Shown here piece after piece: positions 10,726 to 22,004 of a stretch of 64,000 nucleotides of DNA (positions within the stretch are counted from its first letter, which is position 1; each line of letters opens with the position of its first letter). The stretch lies in the NCBI RefSeq assembly GCF_028769735.1, contig NC_088200.1:74021894-74085893 (forward strand), in the 5' to 3' direction. The notes under the pieces are model-generated. The model ran no database searches. It saw only the letters and a program-made list of their open reading frames with translations, and was not told where the DNA came from. A program made the translations under genes and the position numbers. The DNA comes from Zonotrichia leucophrys gambelii. Lineage: Eukaryota > Chordata > Aves > Passeriformes > Passerellidae.

Positions 10726-11455
10726 TGTTGTAGTGTGTTTCTAAATTTTTTGTAATATTCCCTCCTATTATGTATTGTTCCCCACCCCTCCCCATTCTGT
10801 GTAAGATGCTTCTGCCCTCCTTAAGTTTCCCGCCAGTAGTCACTTCCAGTTATGTTGCCATGGGTACCCCTGCCCTTGGTTGGTGTCAATTACCTATGTT
10901 ATGTAATTTCTCCTCCCTCTTAACTCCCTTTTAAGTAAATTTTTACTCCTCCCAGTCAATCACCCCCCTGCCTCCCAGTCTTCCAGAACCTTCATCTTAG
11001 TGGGGGCCGTGGTTGGCTGAGGTCCCGGGGCCCCTCCTTTAATTTGTATTTATTGGCTTCACTATGTTGTCTGTTATGTTAAGCTCATCCCCCGACCTTC
11101 CCTAATTGGTTATTTGTAAACCCCTCCCTTGGTTTCCACCTCCCTTTATAACCCTTGTTCCCCCACTGTCTTTTGTCATTCCCTGCTGGTCCCTGGCCCT
11201 CCATGTCGGATTGCCAGAGGCATTGAACCTATTTGGACCCCAGGAAGTGTCCGACTCTTATTTCTTCAACCAACATCGCAGCTTTCACCGAGACCTTGTC
11301 CCTGCAGGCACAGCCCAAGGCCTCTGACGCCGAGGGGTGCCCGAAGCAGTCAGCCATGGGGCCCTGCCACCGGGACTGACTCCCCCCGACTGCAGTGGCC
11401 TGTTGGCCGCCCTCTCGCTAGCCGAACACCAGGTCTAAGGCCACGGACGGCTGCA
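10726..11455 (+). repeat. 3' LTR of provirus A
   Basis: 730 bp, TGTTGTAGTG...GCTGCA. It matches the 5' LTR where both are visible. The polyadenylation hexamer seen as ATTAAA in the 5' LTR is ATTGAA here (near 11223), which would weaken 3' processing. Host sequence begins at 11456. Confidence 0.92.
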
Positions 11456-11477
11456 GACTGCATTTTCTGCCCTCAAG

Positions 11478-11545
11478 CTACGTGAGCCCCCAAGATGTGA
11501 AGAGCGACAACATCCTTCTCAGAACTGATGGCTCTGTCAAGCTGG
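11478..11545 (+). pseudogene. PAK-like protein kinase exon, catalytic loop altered
   Basis: A 68-bp exon-like segment follows an acceptor (pyrimidine tract ending CCTCAAG at 11477) and precedes a donor GTCAGT at 11546. It encodes YVSPQDVKSDNILL followed by RTDGSVKL, which matches the subdomain VIb-VII region of p21-activated kinases (D-x-K-S-D-N-I-L-L ... DGSVKL). The usual HRD reads PQD here: the catalytic Asp and the downstream Lys and Asn are kept, but His and Arg are lost. No other kinase exon is recognisable nearby, and the 3' LTR of provirus A ends only 22 bp upstream. It could be a relic of the PAK-like gene copies known to be amplified in passerine genomes, or an exon of a degenerate W-linked copy. 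A functional gene is unlikely. Confidence 0.6.
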
Positions 11546-13880
11546 GTCAGTATATTCTTGGTCAGGTGCAGCATTCCAGGGATGTGCAGTGTGGGGCTGC
11601 TTTGAGTCACAGCCAGGTCCCCAAAAATCGTGCTGGTGGCAGTGCAGGGACACCCGCTGTGAGCTGGTGACACGGTTGCAACGTGTACAGAGGTATGACA
11701 AGGAACAAACAGTCAATAGAGCCGTTGATACCAAGCAAGAGCCTGCCCTGGTCCTGTCCAGTGACAGACAAGTACTTGACCTCTCACCATGTGACTTTGG
11801 GAAGTCGACCTCTTCTTGTGGCCAAGTTGTGCTCACTTGTTCCCACAAGTGTAGCCATGCAGATGTGGCACCCTGAGGGTGGGCATCCCCGGGCAGGCAA
11901 GGGAACAAAGTGGACCGAGGACACGGGAGATGGTTGTGCAGAGACAGTCTGCACTGCACCCACAGCTTGCAGAGGGCAGAGTCAGGGCTGGGGCAGCTTT
12001 TCCCAGTTACACATCAGCTCTCAGGAGCCTCAGAGCCACAGGCACATGCCAGCTGTTGTTCCTTGTCCAGGATGTCCAGGTTCTGCACAGCGCTGAAGGC
12101 ATGGTTAGGGCAGGACAGGCTGCAGCAGCAATGGCCTGGTGTTCTCCACCGACAGCCTTTGGTTCTCTTTCCCTCAGCAGCAGCAGCAGCAGCAGCAGCA
12201 AGGAGCGGTGGCAGGGTCAGGACAAGGAGGAGGTGGCTGCCCTGGCCCTTTGCTTCCGGACCGCAGGCCAGGAGGGCTCTGGCTGCAGCAGGGCGCTCTT
12301 TGGGCAGCTCCTGGCAGCCTCTGCACGGAGCACGGCACGCTGCCCCGTCCTGCCTGGGTCACTTTTCTTCAGCAATACCCTACTAGCTCCTCTTCAGAAG
12401 GAAAAAACTCCAGCAATGTAAAAAGAGCTAATTCAAGTCCAGTTCTACCTGCCTTTCTATTGTAGTTCAGGGCATCTATTTGTCTCTAATTTCATGATTT
12501 TTATGAAAACATGCATTCATATCTTCACATTTTTTGTGTTTTAAATTATTCCTATACCAAATCATTTCTTTTTTACCTCTTGATTTATTGCAGTTGGTAA
12601 TTCTGAAGTAGTATTATTTTAAAATGTCACAAAACAACACCCTTTGGGTAGTTTTCCTCACTTTTAAAACAAACCCTATAAGCCATTTCAGTCTCTGTCT
12701 CTCCAAGTTGGTTCATACTGGTCTATTTTAAATCAGGGCTACAATACTTTTATAGGATTGAGAGAGGTCCATAAAATGCACACCAGTGATTCCTCTTGTG
12801 GAATGTCATGGCCCTGTCATAAGCCTCTTGGGTTTTTTGGGTTTTTTTTGGTTTTTTTTTTTCTCTCATCAGCTCAATGGCAAACACATGTTTAATTGGA
12901 AGATGAACAAAATCAAAATAATGTGATGGGCCTTTGGGAACTCCTTGCTGATCTTTCTGCTTCTTCAGCTGAGCAAGGCTCTGATCCAGGCAAAGAGAGT
13001 GCACTTAGAACCATTTGGCTGGAACTCTGCTGATTTCTAGGAACAGCTGGAGGCCTCTATCTCCCCAGGATGTTTTGGCTGAGCCAAGCTTTGCTGGGTT
13101 TTGGCTGCAAATACCATTGCCCTTGCTTTCTTATATCCACAAGTACCATGGCTGGGCAAAAACTGCCCAGTGGGCCATATTCCAAAGGCACTTGCGTCTG
13201 GAGTTTGTGAATGAAGGAGAGCCTTATCCACTTCCAAACCACATGGAAAAAAATCATGAAAGACAACTTCCCATCCTTAACAAATACCTGACAATTCCCA
13301 AGTGGATCTAGAGCTTCTTTACAGAATGAAAAGGAAGGCAGTCTTCCAATGGAGTTGTGCTTTCTGGAGTTTTTCTTCTGACTCCCATTCACAGCTGGCA
13401 TTGGAAAAAGTCACATCTCTGCAAGTGTCAGTGTCTTCTGTCTGCCATCAATTGTTTTGCTACAACAATCAGAACAGGCATCAGGTTGGAGAGAGGCTCA
13501 GCTGATGTTAGGAACAGGAGCTGCCCCAAGGAGAAAAAAAACAATGAACTTTTACCTCCCAAAACCATCCCCCCAGAGGCTCAAGCAGGATTCCTCTGGT
13601 TCCCAGAAATACAAAGAGGGCTGAGAAGACCATCTGCATCTATGTGTTTATGCCCAAGACTTTGCTGATGCCATTTGGGTTTTGCCTTTTTCTTTTCTGT
13701 TTTCTGTATTCTTTGCACATCTTTTTAGTGCTCTGTAGGGTACTCTATTTGTGACTACTTTTCCCAGTCTTTTCCATGGCCTCTGCCTAAGCAGAAAGAC
13801 AAACTTTCAGAGCTCCAAGCACTAGGGGGTAGAAGTACCCACTGTTATCTTATTTCTTCCTGGGACAGACCCCTGAATGG
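11546..13880. other. Non-coding host sequence
   Basis: After the PAK-like exon I see no supported gene. The stretch has ordinary composition, with T-rich runs near 12830-12860 and a CAG repeat at 12175-12201. Short open frames here lack family signatures and splice context. Confidence 0.5.
12175..12201 (+). repeat. (CAG)n microsatellite
   Basis: About nine uninterrupted CAG units. The flanking sequence is moderately GC-rich. The open frames crossing it have no recognisable domain. Confidence 0.9.
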
Positions 13881-13884
13881 AGCT

Positions 13885-14035
13885 GGTGGACTAACCATCC
13901 CTGCAAGCCTTTAAAAGAAGACTGGATGGGTCACTCAATGCCGTGCTTTAGTTGAGGTGTTAGGGCATGGGTTGGAGTCGATCATCTTGAAGGTGTCTCT
14001 GTCTTCCAAGCCAGTGATTCTGTGATTCTGTCACT
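13885..14035 (+). mobile_element. CR1 LINE 3' end
   Basis: The segment holds the CR1 tail pattern: a 'ctggatgggtcac' block, 'ttggagtcgatcatctt', then the terminal octamer repeat GATTCTGTGATTCTGT. CR1 is the dominant LINE of birds and is typically 5'-truncated, as here. Confidence 0.8.
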
Positions 14036-14039
14036 GAGG

Positions 14040-14900
14040 GAGCTTTTCTTGCACCCCTGGAAAGGGCTGCGGGGGCCCTTTGCCAAGGACGGGCATCAGG
14101 GCTCCTGGAAAAGAAGCAAAGGGCTCAAGGCGAAGGCCGAGAGGGCAAAGCTGCCCCAGCGCGGCCCAGACCCAGCCTCATGTCCTCCTCCTCAACCTGC
14201 GCCCTCGACGCTGCCCTTTGCGGCGCCGGAGGCTCCTCTCGCTGCGGGGCTCCAGGCCGTGCTGGGGGCCGGGCCCCTCGTCCTCGGGAAGCGCCGGTGC
14301 CTCGGAGGCGAGCGGCTGCTGCTGTGGCCAGCAGGGGAGAGCTGCGGCTGCGGCCCCGGGCACGGCGAGCTGCCGCTATGGCCGGCTCCTGCCGCGGCTC
14401 CTGCCGCGGCTCCTGCCCTGTGCGCACAGACACGGCTGAGGGCTGCCCGGCAGCTCCGTGCCGCTCCGCAGCGGGCCCGGCCGGGCTGCTGCTCTCTGCG
14501 GCCTCTGCCCGCCGCTGCCGGCCCCGCCGCGCTCCCGCCTGCCTCTGCCGCGCCCGGGCCCACACCGGAGGCAGCACATGGCGGCCGGCTCGGAAAAGCC
14601 CTGCCCGCAAAGCGCCCGCCACCGCCTCGGCCTCAGGGCACAGCCTGTCGGCGTCCTCGCAGCTGCGAGCCGGCCCGCGCCGCCTGCCGGCCTCGGCCAC
14701 AGCTCCCGCCCGTGTCCCCATGGCCGCGGCTGCTCGGCACAGCGGGCTGAACACAGGCAGTGCCAGCAGCAGCTCCTCACGGGCCCAGGCTCCGAGCGCT
14801 CCGAGCCCGCCCAACCCCGAATCCCAGCCCTGAGGGACTTGGCGTCCCAATGCATCCCCTGGGGACAGCAGAGTCTGCCGCTGAGCCCAGCCCATGGTGA
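14040..14900. other. GC-rich, CpG-rich island
   Basis: Composition switches abruptly to strongly GC-rich with many CpG dinucleotides. Near 14388-14420 a 12-bp unit (GCCGCGGCTCCT) repeats about three times. Long open frames exist on both strands, as expected for stop-poor GC-rich DNA, and none shows a family motif. It may be a promoter island or first-exon region of a host gene; transcription direction cannot be told. Confidence 0.55.
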
Positions 14901-16290
14901 CACCACCAAGTGACCAATGGAAAATTCACCAAATCCCCATCAGAGACAAGAGAAAACTCCCATAGTGCCTAACAGCCTGAAGCAACTGTCAATTACAGAA
15001 CATTCCATCCATGTGGGAAAAGAGCCTTTTGCATTAAAGCAAGAAAGAGTTATCTAAAAGGAGGGCTGAAACAAACAACCAAGTTATTTGGACTTATATT
15101 TGTTGTGTCTGTTGGAAAAGCCAAGAAAACTCAATCTTTGCTCTTCTCAGTTCATGATGTGGGACAGAAAGTGCCGATATGCAGGAGCGGATGGAAGGGA
15201 CATGGACAAGGTTGCAGCAGCAGACACAGTGCCAAGCTGACAGAAGAATGATCTCTGGCAGTAGCACTGAAGGAGAAGAGTTTGCAAGCAGGACAAAACA
15301 TGGCAGTGTTTCACCTCTTCTTTCAGTGCTGCTAAAAATGTAGCCAGAGCAAACAGGGAACACAAGAGCATGGAGCCCTTTCCAGGCAGGGCTGTGTCTG
15401 CTGAAGGGGCAGAGAGAGCCAAGTAGGGATGAGACATAAACCAGCAAGGGACTGAGAAGCCCCTGTGGTGGCAGTGAGGAGCCTTGGGCTCACTGCTCAC
15501 TGCTAGTGGCATTTTCTATTGAACCATCTCCGAGGACTTTTGTGCTCTGTGTTTCTAAGCATTTTTCCTCTTGGGACTTTTTGGTTGTCTTCTGCACCTT
15601 TATTTCTCCAAATTTTCCTATCCTGTCAACAGCAACTTCTGTCCCAAAGTGGCTCTAACACATGAGCAAAGCAGTTGGCAACAATGGGTGGAATCCTGTC
15701 GATCAGGAATTCTCATGCCCGAGCCCTGCTTGTGCTTTACGTTTGTCAGCACCTCCTCCTCTGAGCAAAAACTAGTCATCAATGGAATTTTTTTGCCTAA
15801 GAGCTCCTGAGAAACAAATGCTGTGCTGGGATTCTCATGAGTGTATCCATTAACTTCATTGCTAGGAAACAGAAAGTAAGGCCAGGGTAGCAGAGCAGCT
15901 GGGAGCTGGTCACTCCCTGCAAAGCACTGGTGTAGGATGGGGGAACACCACGTTCCAGAATAGGCGAGAAGGGTAAATGTGCTCAAGGTGCTGCAGGTGA
16001 GGTTTGGGTGCACTGAAAGAGCAGTCAGAGCTAGTGTGCACTGGAAGATGCAGCTGCAGTCACCATCCATGTCCCTTTCAGTGCCGGCTTTAGGGTGTCT
16101 GCAGCCTGGATCCAGAGCGCCCTGGGGGGTTCCTGTGGCTGCCTTTGCACTCAGAGTGAGAATGCCCAGGAGCTGCTGAGGCCAGCAGCGGGGACCAGGG
16201 CTGGGGCTTGTGGCCTGGCAGGTGTGGCTCTGGGGGCTGTGACATGCCAGGGCATGGGTCACTGTCCCTCTGGAGCCCTGGCTGGCTCTG
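14901..16290. other. Host sequence without a supported gene
   Basis: Ordinary composition, with no splice-bounded exon or repeat I recognise. Confidence 0.4.
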
Positions 16291-16399
16291 TGATATTCCA
16301 AGGACAGTAGGAAGAATGGGGAACCGGCTAGGCTGGGATTTTGCCTGAGCCAGAACCTCTGGGCTAATTGCCTACCAGCAGAGATCCCTAGAGGACCAA

Positions 16400-16883
16400 C
16401 GAGGACCAAGTGAAGGAGGCAGAGGAAGCTCTTCTGCAGTGTTAAATGCAGCAAATTTATCAAAAAAGGTGGGGAAAAAGCACATAGGAATGAATTGTAA
16501 AAAGCAAGCCGAAATAAAAAACAACTCCCAAATCCCAATCCTACTGTGCACAGGTTTTTAAAATCTTTCAAAACAGGGGGTGGACACCATATAGTAACCA
16601 ATAAGCGACTCTCAGGGTGTGGTTTCGAAGGCTACAACAAATCAGAACAAGGGGAGGAGAGAGGGTTGGGATAGGGATTGGATCTTGGGGTGAGGGGCAG
16701 GGAACTTTCTGGAACAAAGGGTAGGGTTTGGGCTGATGGATGGGCCCAAGGGGCCGGGTTGTCTTGACAGACAGGGAAAAATCTGGTGAGGAGGGAGATT
16801 CCTTGAGGGCCATTTGGATAGGAGGGCATAACACAGGGGAGAACACAAGTGTAATAACTCGGGGAACACTTGAACACACCACA
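16400..16883 (-). repeat. LTR-like element, minus strand (inner edge approximate)
   Basis: Read on the minus strand it starts TGTGGTGTGTTCAAG at 16883. It is pyrimidine-rich with a GCTTATTGGTTAC box, a TTTTAAA TATA-like site and a GATAAA near the far end, resembling the architecture of the A-type LTRs. The far edge is uncertain (about 16280-16410), and no matching target duplication was found. It could be the 3' LTR of the gag remnant at 17416-19482. Confidence 0.5.
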
Positions 16884-17415
16884 AGATACCAGAAGATTTA
16901 AGTTAATAAACTGAGACATCGCGACACAGAAATTCAGGCTTTCAGCAGCTGGAGAGGTGGCACTGTTAGAACCCGCAGCAGCTGCTGAAAGCCATCTCTG
17001 TCCTTGAGGTTCTTGCTGTGTGGGAAAGTGCTGCGAGTTGTGGTGGCTGCACTCCCCCTTTGCTGGGAGGATGATCTGTACGAGGGGAGAGCAGAACATG
17101 CTCAGAGCATTCCAGTTCAGAGAATGGCACTGCCCCTGAAGGGCAAAAACCTTGAAAGCATAGAATTCTGTGTAGAACCATTGTACAAATTTTGTCTTCT
17201 AGAAGGTGCCCATTTTTGTATTCTGTAGATGAATACTCTGGGTTTTACAGAATACATGGGGTTTTTTTCTTAAGGTTTTTTGGGAGAATTCTCAAGTTTA
17301 TTTTTATTTGCATTTTGCATCCAGCATGTATACAGATTTTTTTTTAAGTTGTTCCTTTGTAAATACTTAGGGAGCAAATACACAACCATTTTTTGGGATA
17401 TTGTTATTAATATTC

Positions 17416-19482
17416 TTAGAAAGAAAACCTTGTTGAACAAGTGTGAAAACACAGAGAAGAGGGAAAACAGTATAAAAGTCTTTTAGAACAGGGTGCGTAA
17501 TAGGTAGGTTCTGTATCCATGGGTAGAGAGCTTGTTTTGCATTGTTCATTTGGGTTACTCATGGCAAGCTTGCATAACAGCCCCTTTCTTGCCTCTGTGC
17601 TCTCTATCTGTTTTTTCAGAGCATCTTTAATTCTGTCCACAAATTTGATAAAGCTTTCATCTACTCCTTGTTTAACATTAGAAAAGCGTTGGGTAGGGAA
17701 AGAGTTATCTGGGGTAAGAAGTAAGGAAGTTCTTGCTGCAAGTGCCACATCTTGTAATGTTTCCTTAGGTAAGGTGTCAGCTTGGTCAGAGGGTTTCTGT
17801 AAATCCCCTTCCCCAGCCAGCTGTTCAACGGTGAAATCAGACTTATCAGCATTTGTAGAATATGAGTCTGATAATGTTTTTAATTGTCTTTTCCAATGCC
17901 TTTTTCCAAAACATATATTCTGCTGGGGCAAGGAGTCAGTGGGCAATATTTTTAATGTCATGGGGTACTAAAATATGTGTTGAGAACATAGCTTCTAGGA
18001 AATTTCTAAAAATGTGTGAACTTCTGCCATGTACTTTGGCTATATTTCTTAATTGTGTGAGTTCCTTATTTGAGTTAGGTTCCCATGTTTTTCTATTAGT
18101 GGCCCCTCCTCTTTTTCTCTTTTTATAAACTAAGGCGAAGGTGTTAATTTTTTGTGCCATCTGCCAGTCTCCTGCCTTGGTCACTTCTATTTTTATTAGA
18201 GCCCATGGGTCAGTGTCCTCTGTATGAGAATCGGAGTCACTGTCACTGCCGTCCTTAGAGGAGGAATGAGAGCGAGCAGGCCGTGGCCTATGCTTTTTAC
18301 GGTGTGTTGGAGTGAGATTTTGCAGGGGTTTTTATGGCTGAGAGAAGGCACAAAAGAGCTTGGCCAGAGGGAGCCAGCAGTGGAGCTGGAATGGCAGCAG
18401 AATGGCATGCACAGGGGTTGGGAAGTGGGGTGGTACCGTGGGGGGTCTCTGAGGTTCCGTTCGGGTGACATTGAGGGTGGGTGGGCGGCTGGAAAGCCTG
18501 GGGGTGGGGGTAAAGGAGAAGCGGGGGAGAGGGGGCGGTGGGATTGGTCTGGGCTGCCGCGGGTACAGCGTGGTGTCCTGCGGCTGAGGTGTGCCAGCAT
18601 GCAGGGAGACCTCCCAGTGCAGCAGGCAGGGATGGGATGGGGATACACGCCCGGGTGCAGGTGGCAGCAGCAGGGGTGGGGGCTGGGATTGAGGGACTGG
18701 TGGCGGGGATGGGAAGGACTGCGGCGGGAGCGGGGGGAGAACGAGAGGAGCGGTAGGGGGAGCCGCAGCAGAGGTGGCTGCAGTGGGGGCGGGCGCAGTG
18801 GGGGCGGGGGAAGCCGTGGTCGGGGTAGGAGAAGCAGCAAGAAAGGTGAGGGGAGCTGACTCAGAGGAAAGAGGCACATTTGCACTTGCAGATAACACAC
18901 AGGATGCCGCGGAATTCGTGTTTGCCACGTCCGGGAGGGGAAGGGGGGACCACGCAAAGCCCGCGGGCGCGGAGGTGGTGGGGGGAAGCGGCGAGAAGTT
19001 TGCAGGGAAAGGGGCAGAGGATGGAACAACGGCAGAGGTGGCACTGGGACCTTGGGGACCCGGAGGCGGAGGGCGGAATTCCAGGGAAAGATTGTTATCA
19101 GTGTGATTGGGATTTGAAGGGAGGTAGTCTGTCCCTGCTATGGGAGGTTGCAGGGAATGTGAGCTATTTCTGTTGACTTTCTTTATGGCTTCAGTTATGA
19201 TGTGGAACATAGGAATAAACTGAGTTACAGAGAAATCTTGGTTAGTTTGGAGTGTATGTATCGTGTTCCCAACTTTGTCCTAAAAGAAGTCTTTAGTAAT
19301 GATGTCTGTGTTAGTATCAGGAAGCTGAGAAAGAATCCATTTTATAAATTTTTTCAGGTTAGTTTTTGAAAGATTACCTTTAGAGAAAGACCCGTTGTTA
19401 GAAGATAGGATTTCTAGAATTAGTAACTATAAATCTCTCTCATTGTGGGATCTTTTCAATATACTAAGTTTTGATCCCATGT
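17416..19482 (-). pseudogene. gag: Class II gag remnant
   Basis: On the minus strand an ATG near 19482 begins Met-Gly-Ser-Lys-Leu-Ser, a myristoylation-type matrix start, with a stop after 17 codons. A long proline/alanine-rich region follows in the frame covering 19210-18332. The capsid part lies in the frame 17961-17416 and contains a major homology region (VKQGVDESFIKFVDRI). Nucleocapsid, pro, pol and env are not seen downstream. Frames are broken between the three parts. The Met-Gly start, long Pro-rich linker and MHR suggest a class II element distinct from provirus A. It is probably a truncated or internally deleted provirus. Confidence 0.75.
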
Positions 19483-19599
19483 TTTCCCGTTCCCTACCAG
19501 CAGACAAAAGGGCAAAAAAAAAAAAAAAAGAAATCAAAAAGGGGACCCAAGATGCCTGTGATAAAAGCTGTTTTAAAACTTACACTTCTTCAGCTGGGT

Positions 19600-20350
19600 G
19601 TGGGTCAAGGGTCTGCTGGAGGTGGTCTGCTGATGTCAGTTTCCTCAAAGACTCGTTCAGAAGTCAGCTGTGAGGGACTGACAACCCCCCTCCCCCCCCG
19701 CAGAAGAGTCCTGCTGTAATGGAGGCTTTTCTTCGGGGGCCCTAGCAATCTGAAGGCAATAACGATTTCAAAAGAGATGCTGCTCCAGAGTTTCTTCAGT
19801 TCACTGTGCCATTTATTGCGACCTTTTGCTGGGTTTCGAGGTGTCTCCATCAGGCTATAGGGGCCCAGATAGCGCAGTCTGGTTCAGGACAGACTGTCTG
19901 AGCTCCCAAGCAATTCTTAGCCACAGGCCACTTAGCAAGCTTAAGTGATATCAGCTCTTTAGTGATTATCAGCTCATTATGATTTCAGCTCTTCAGCTTC
20001 CTAGGTGCCTAGGCAGGCAGATGCAGGGAGAGAGAGGAGAAGTCTGTGTGGGGCTCCACAGGAGCGTCTTTGTTGATTCTTCTGAGAAGGTTCCCAGTGA
20101 CAGCTCTTCTGCCCAAGCTGGGCGAAAGCAGCTCTTTACATAGGGTACCCGGGTATCAGAAATTCTCCAATAGCAAAGGTTAAAGGAAAGTGACCTACAG
20201 TCTTACAGAGAGGTAAGCAGGGGTCCAAAGGCAGAAGAGAGGGGCTTCTAGCGCATTCACCATGACTTGGCATTTCCTATCTTAGACTTCTGCACACCAG
20301 GGAGCCCTTGCAGGCCCTGTGCCTGCTACATTGCTTGTCATCTGCCCAGT
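19600..20350 (-). repeat. Probable LTR and leader upstream of the minus gag remnant
   Basis: On the minus strand this stretch has a GCTATTGGAG box, a TATGTAAAG TATA-like site (near 20140) and an AATAAA hexamer (near 19820) in the order U3-R-U5, directly before the gag start. I could not fix TG/CA ends or a primer site. It is cut at 20356 by the B1 insertion. Confidence 0.4.
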
Positions 20351-20356
20351 CACAAG

Positions 20357-21241
20357 TGTGGAAGTCCATCCGGAAATCCTTCAGTTTTTGCCTCACAATT
20401 GTCATGAGAAAAGGACCACCGAAGGGTTAAAAACTGTTGAGCCAGTTGGGAAAGAAAGTCTCATGCGTATTTGGTGTGTTTACAGATGGTGTCTGCAGAA
20501 CATGCCATGCTGTACTCGAAGGGGCATGCTGCCCTGTTCTGAACAATGGAACTGGACTTTCTTCCAAACTTCAGGCCTGGCTGGACTGAGCTCTGGAGGG
20601 GAAAGCCACTCCTGAGCTCTGGAGGGGAAAGCCACTTCCCCTGCTCCTAGAGAAGACCCCTCTTGCCTGTCTTCAACCACCGTGACGGACCAACTGAAAC
20701 GCGAATCCCCTCATCAAAGAACCAAGAACCCCTCTGGCACCCTACTGGCACCCCCATGGCACCCCCCTGGACACCTCCTTCCAGAGACTGGGACTGTACC
20801 CCCTCCCAACTCAGGGAAGGGGGAGAACCTGCCCAGAGTAGATGTACCTGGGAGCATTCAGCCATGAAAACAATGGACTTTTCCCCTCCATGGAAACATA
20901 ATTGCGGCCACCCTTCCCCCAACCAAGAACAGTATATCTGGGGTTCGGTTCGACTGCCTCTCCGAGAGTCTCCCCAAGACGTGTACCAGCGAGCATCGGC
21001 GGCGGGACCCCGAAGGCATCACGTCTTGGTAGCTATACCCCATTCCCTGACCTTCTTTCCTTCCTTTTTCCTTATTCTATCCTTCTCTTCCCCGGATCCT
21101 CTAACCAATGCATATTTAGCTGTGGTTATTATCAATAAATTCCATCTTGTTGATTTGCTACTGCAAACCCCTGTGCCTTTGTTGGTTATTTTTGCACCCA
21201 AAAATCATTTGTCACCCGTTCATGTCGGGCGGACCTTCACA
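20357..21241 (+). repeat. 5' LTR of B1
   Basis: 885 bp, TGTGGAAG...CTTCACA, with an AATAAA at about 21134. A 26-bp tandem duplication (20586-20611 and 20612-20637) is absent from the 3' LTR and accounts for most of the length difference. Confidence 0.95.
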
Positions 21242-21245
21242 TAAT

Positions 21246-21263
21246 TGGCGTCACGGACAGGAT
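21246..21263 (+). promoter_or_regulatory. Primer binding site of B1, possibly tRNA-Ser
   Basis: TGGCGTCACGGACAGGAT starts four bases after the LTR. The third copy of this leader (complement, 58451-58470) has TGGCGTCACAGACAGGAT. From general knowledge of tRNA 3' ends this fits a serine tRNA acceptor with one mismatch. The leader 21264-22004 is non-coding and has GATACTGATATT-like short repeats near 21450-21510. Confidence 0.6.
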
Positions 21264-22004
21264 TCCATAGCCAGTGAGATTTTGCAGGTTTTGTGTAGTC
21301 TGTAACCTCTTGCAGACTGCATACGCAAAGCCAAATCTCACGCTCGATTGAGCACACAGGCTCCGGAATTGACACAAAAGGTTTTTAGGTGCAAAACAGG
21401 GGAAACTGTTACTGTCACTTTTGTTACTGATCTTACTGGCACGGACACTGACACTGATACTTCTCCTGATCCTGATATTGATGCTGTTACTAATATTGAT
21501 ATTGATACTTTTGTTGTTGTTGTATTTGAGTTGAATCTGAACCTGTTGTTGTTGTATTTGAGTTGAATCTGAACCTGTTACTGTTGTATTTGAGCTGAAT
21601 TTGAACCTGTTACTGTTTTTTACTGCTGTATTTTTTATTTTGTGTACCTGGACTGTCTAAAAGGGAAGGGGCAGACTTGAAGTAATTAAGCAGTGCCTTT
21701 TAGACAGATATTGTCCCTTCACCTACACAGGGAGCGAGGGGCGGCCCAGCGAAGGCTGAGTGGCTTTTTTCCCTGTTCTAGGTTTCTGGTCCCCTCACAA
21801 AGAAAACATTTGTGTGTGTGTGTTCATGTGAGTGCGTATCTGTGCTGTCTGGGAAGGAAGAGACAAATTTGAAGCAACCTCACAGAGCCTCCCAGACTGA
21901 TTCTGTCTCTTCAACTACCCAGGGAAGCAAGGGGACAGTGGAAAGGCTGTGTGATTTGTGTAACTTAAGTTAACTCCCTGGTGTAGCTTTGGTCCCCTCA
22001 CAAA

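Larger units (their letters stand above)
1..11455 (+). mobile_element. Provirus A, class II (beta-like) ERV with alpha-like env
   Basis: Order is LTR, primer site, gag, dUTPase-protease, pol, env, LTR, all on the + strand. The 5' LTR is cut by the left window edge, so the target duplication cannot be tested. Gag has a CCHC knuckle and a PPPY motif, protease has LDTGAD, and pol has RNase H and a full HHCC/DDE integrase. Env has an RSKR cleavage site and a CX6CC motif. Each gene carries stops or frameshifts. Three solo LTRs sit inside it. The two LTRs differ at roughly 4-5% of positions by eye, so this is an old but not ancient copy. Class II assignment rests on the dUTPase fused to protease, the Lys primer site and the integrase C-terminus. 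Confidence 0.9.

Noticed and set aside
12139..12465. Frames with poly-Gln, poly-Ser or poly-Cys
   Set aside because: They only translate the CAG microsatellite and its flanks.
14022..14913. Several long overlapping frames on both strands in the GC-rich island
   Set aside because: Stop codons are rare in such composition; peptides are Ala/Arg/Pro/Gly-rich without domains.
16280..16410. Exact inner end of the LTR-like element at 16400-16883
   Set aside because: No CA end with a matching target duplication could be found, so only an approximate edge is given.
15618..16601. 327-codon open frame on the minus strand
   Set aside because: It runs from the LTR-like element into unrelated host DNA, has no family motif and no splice context, so it is probably a chance open frame.
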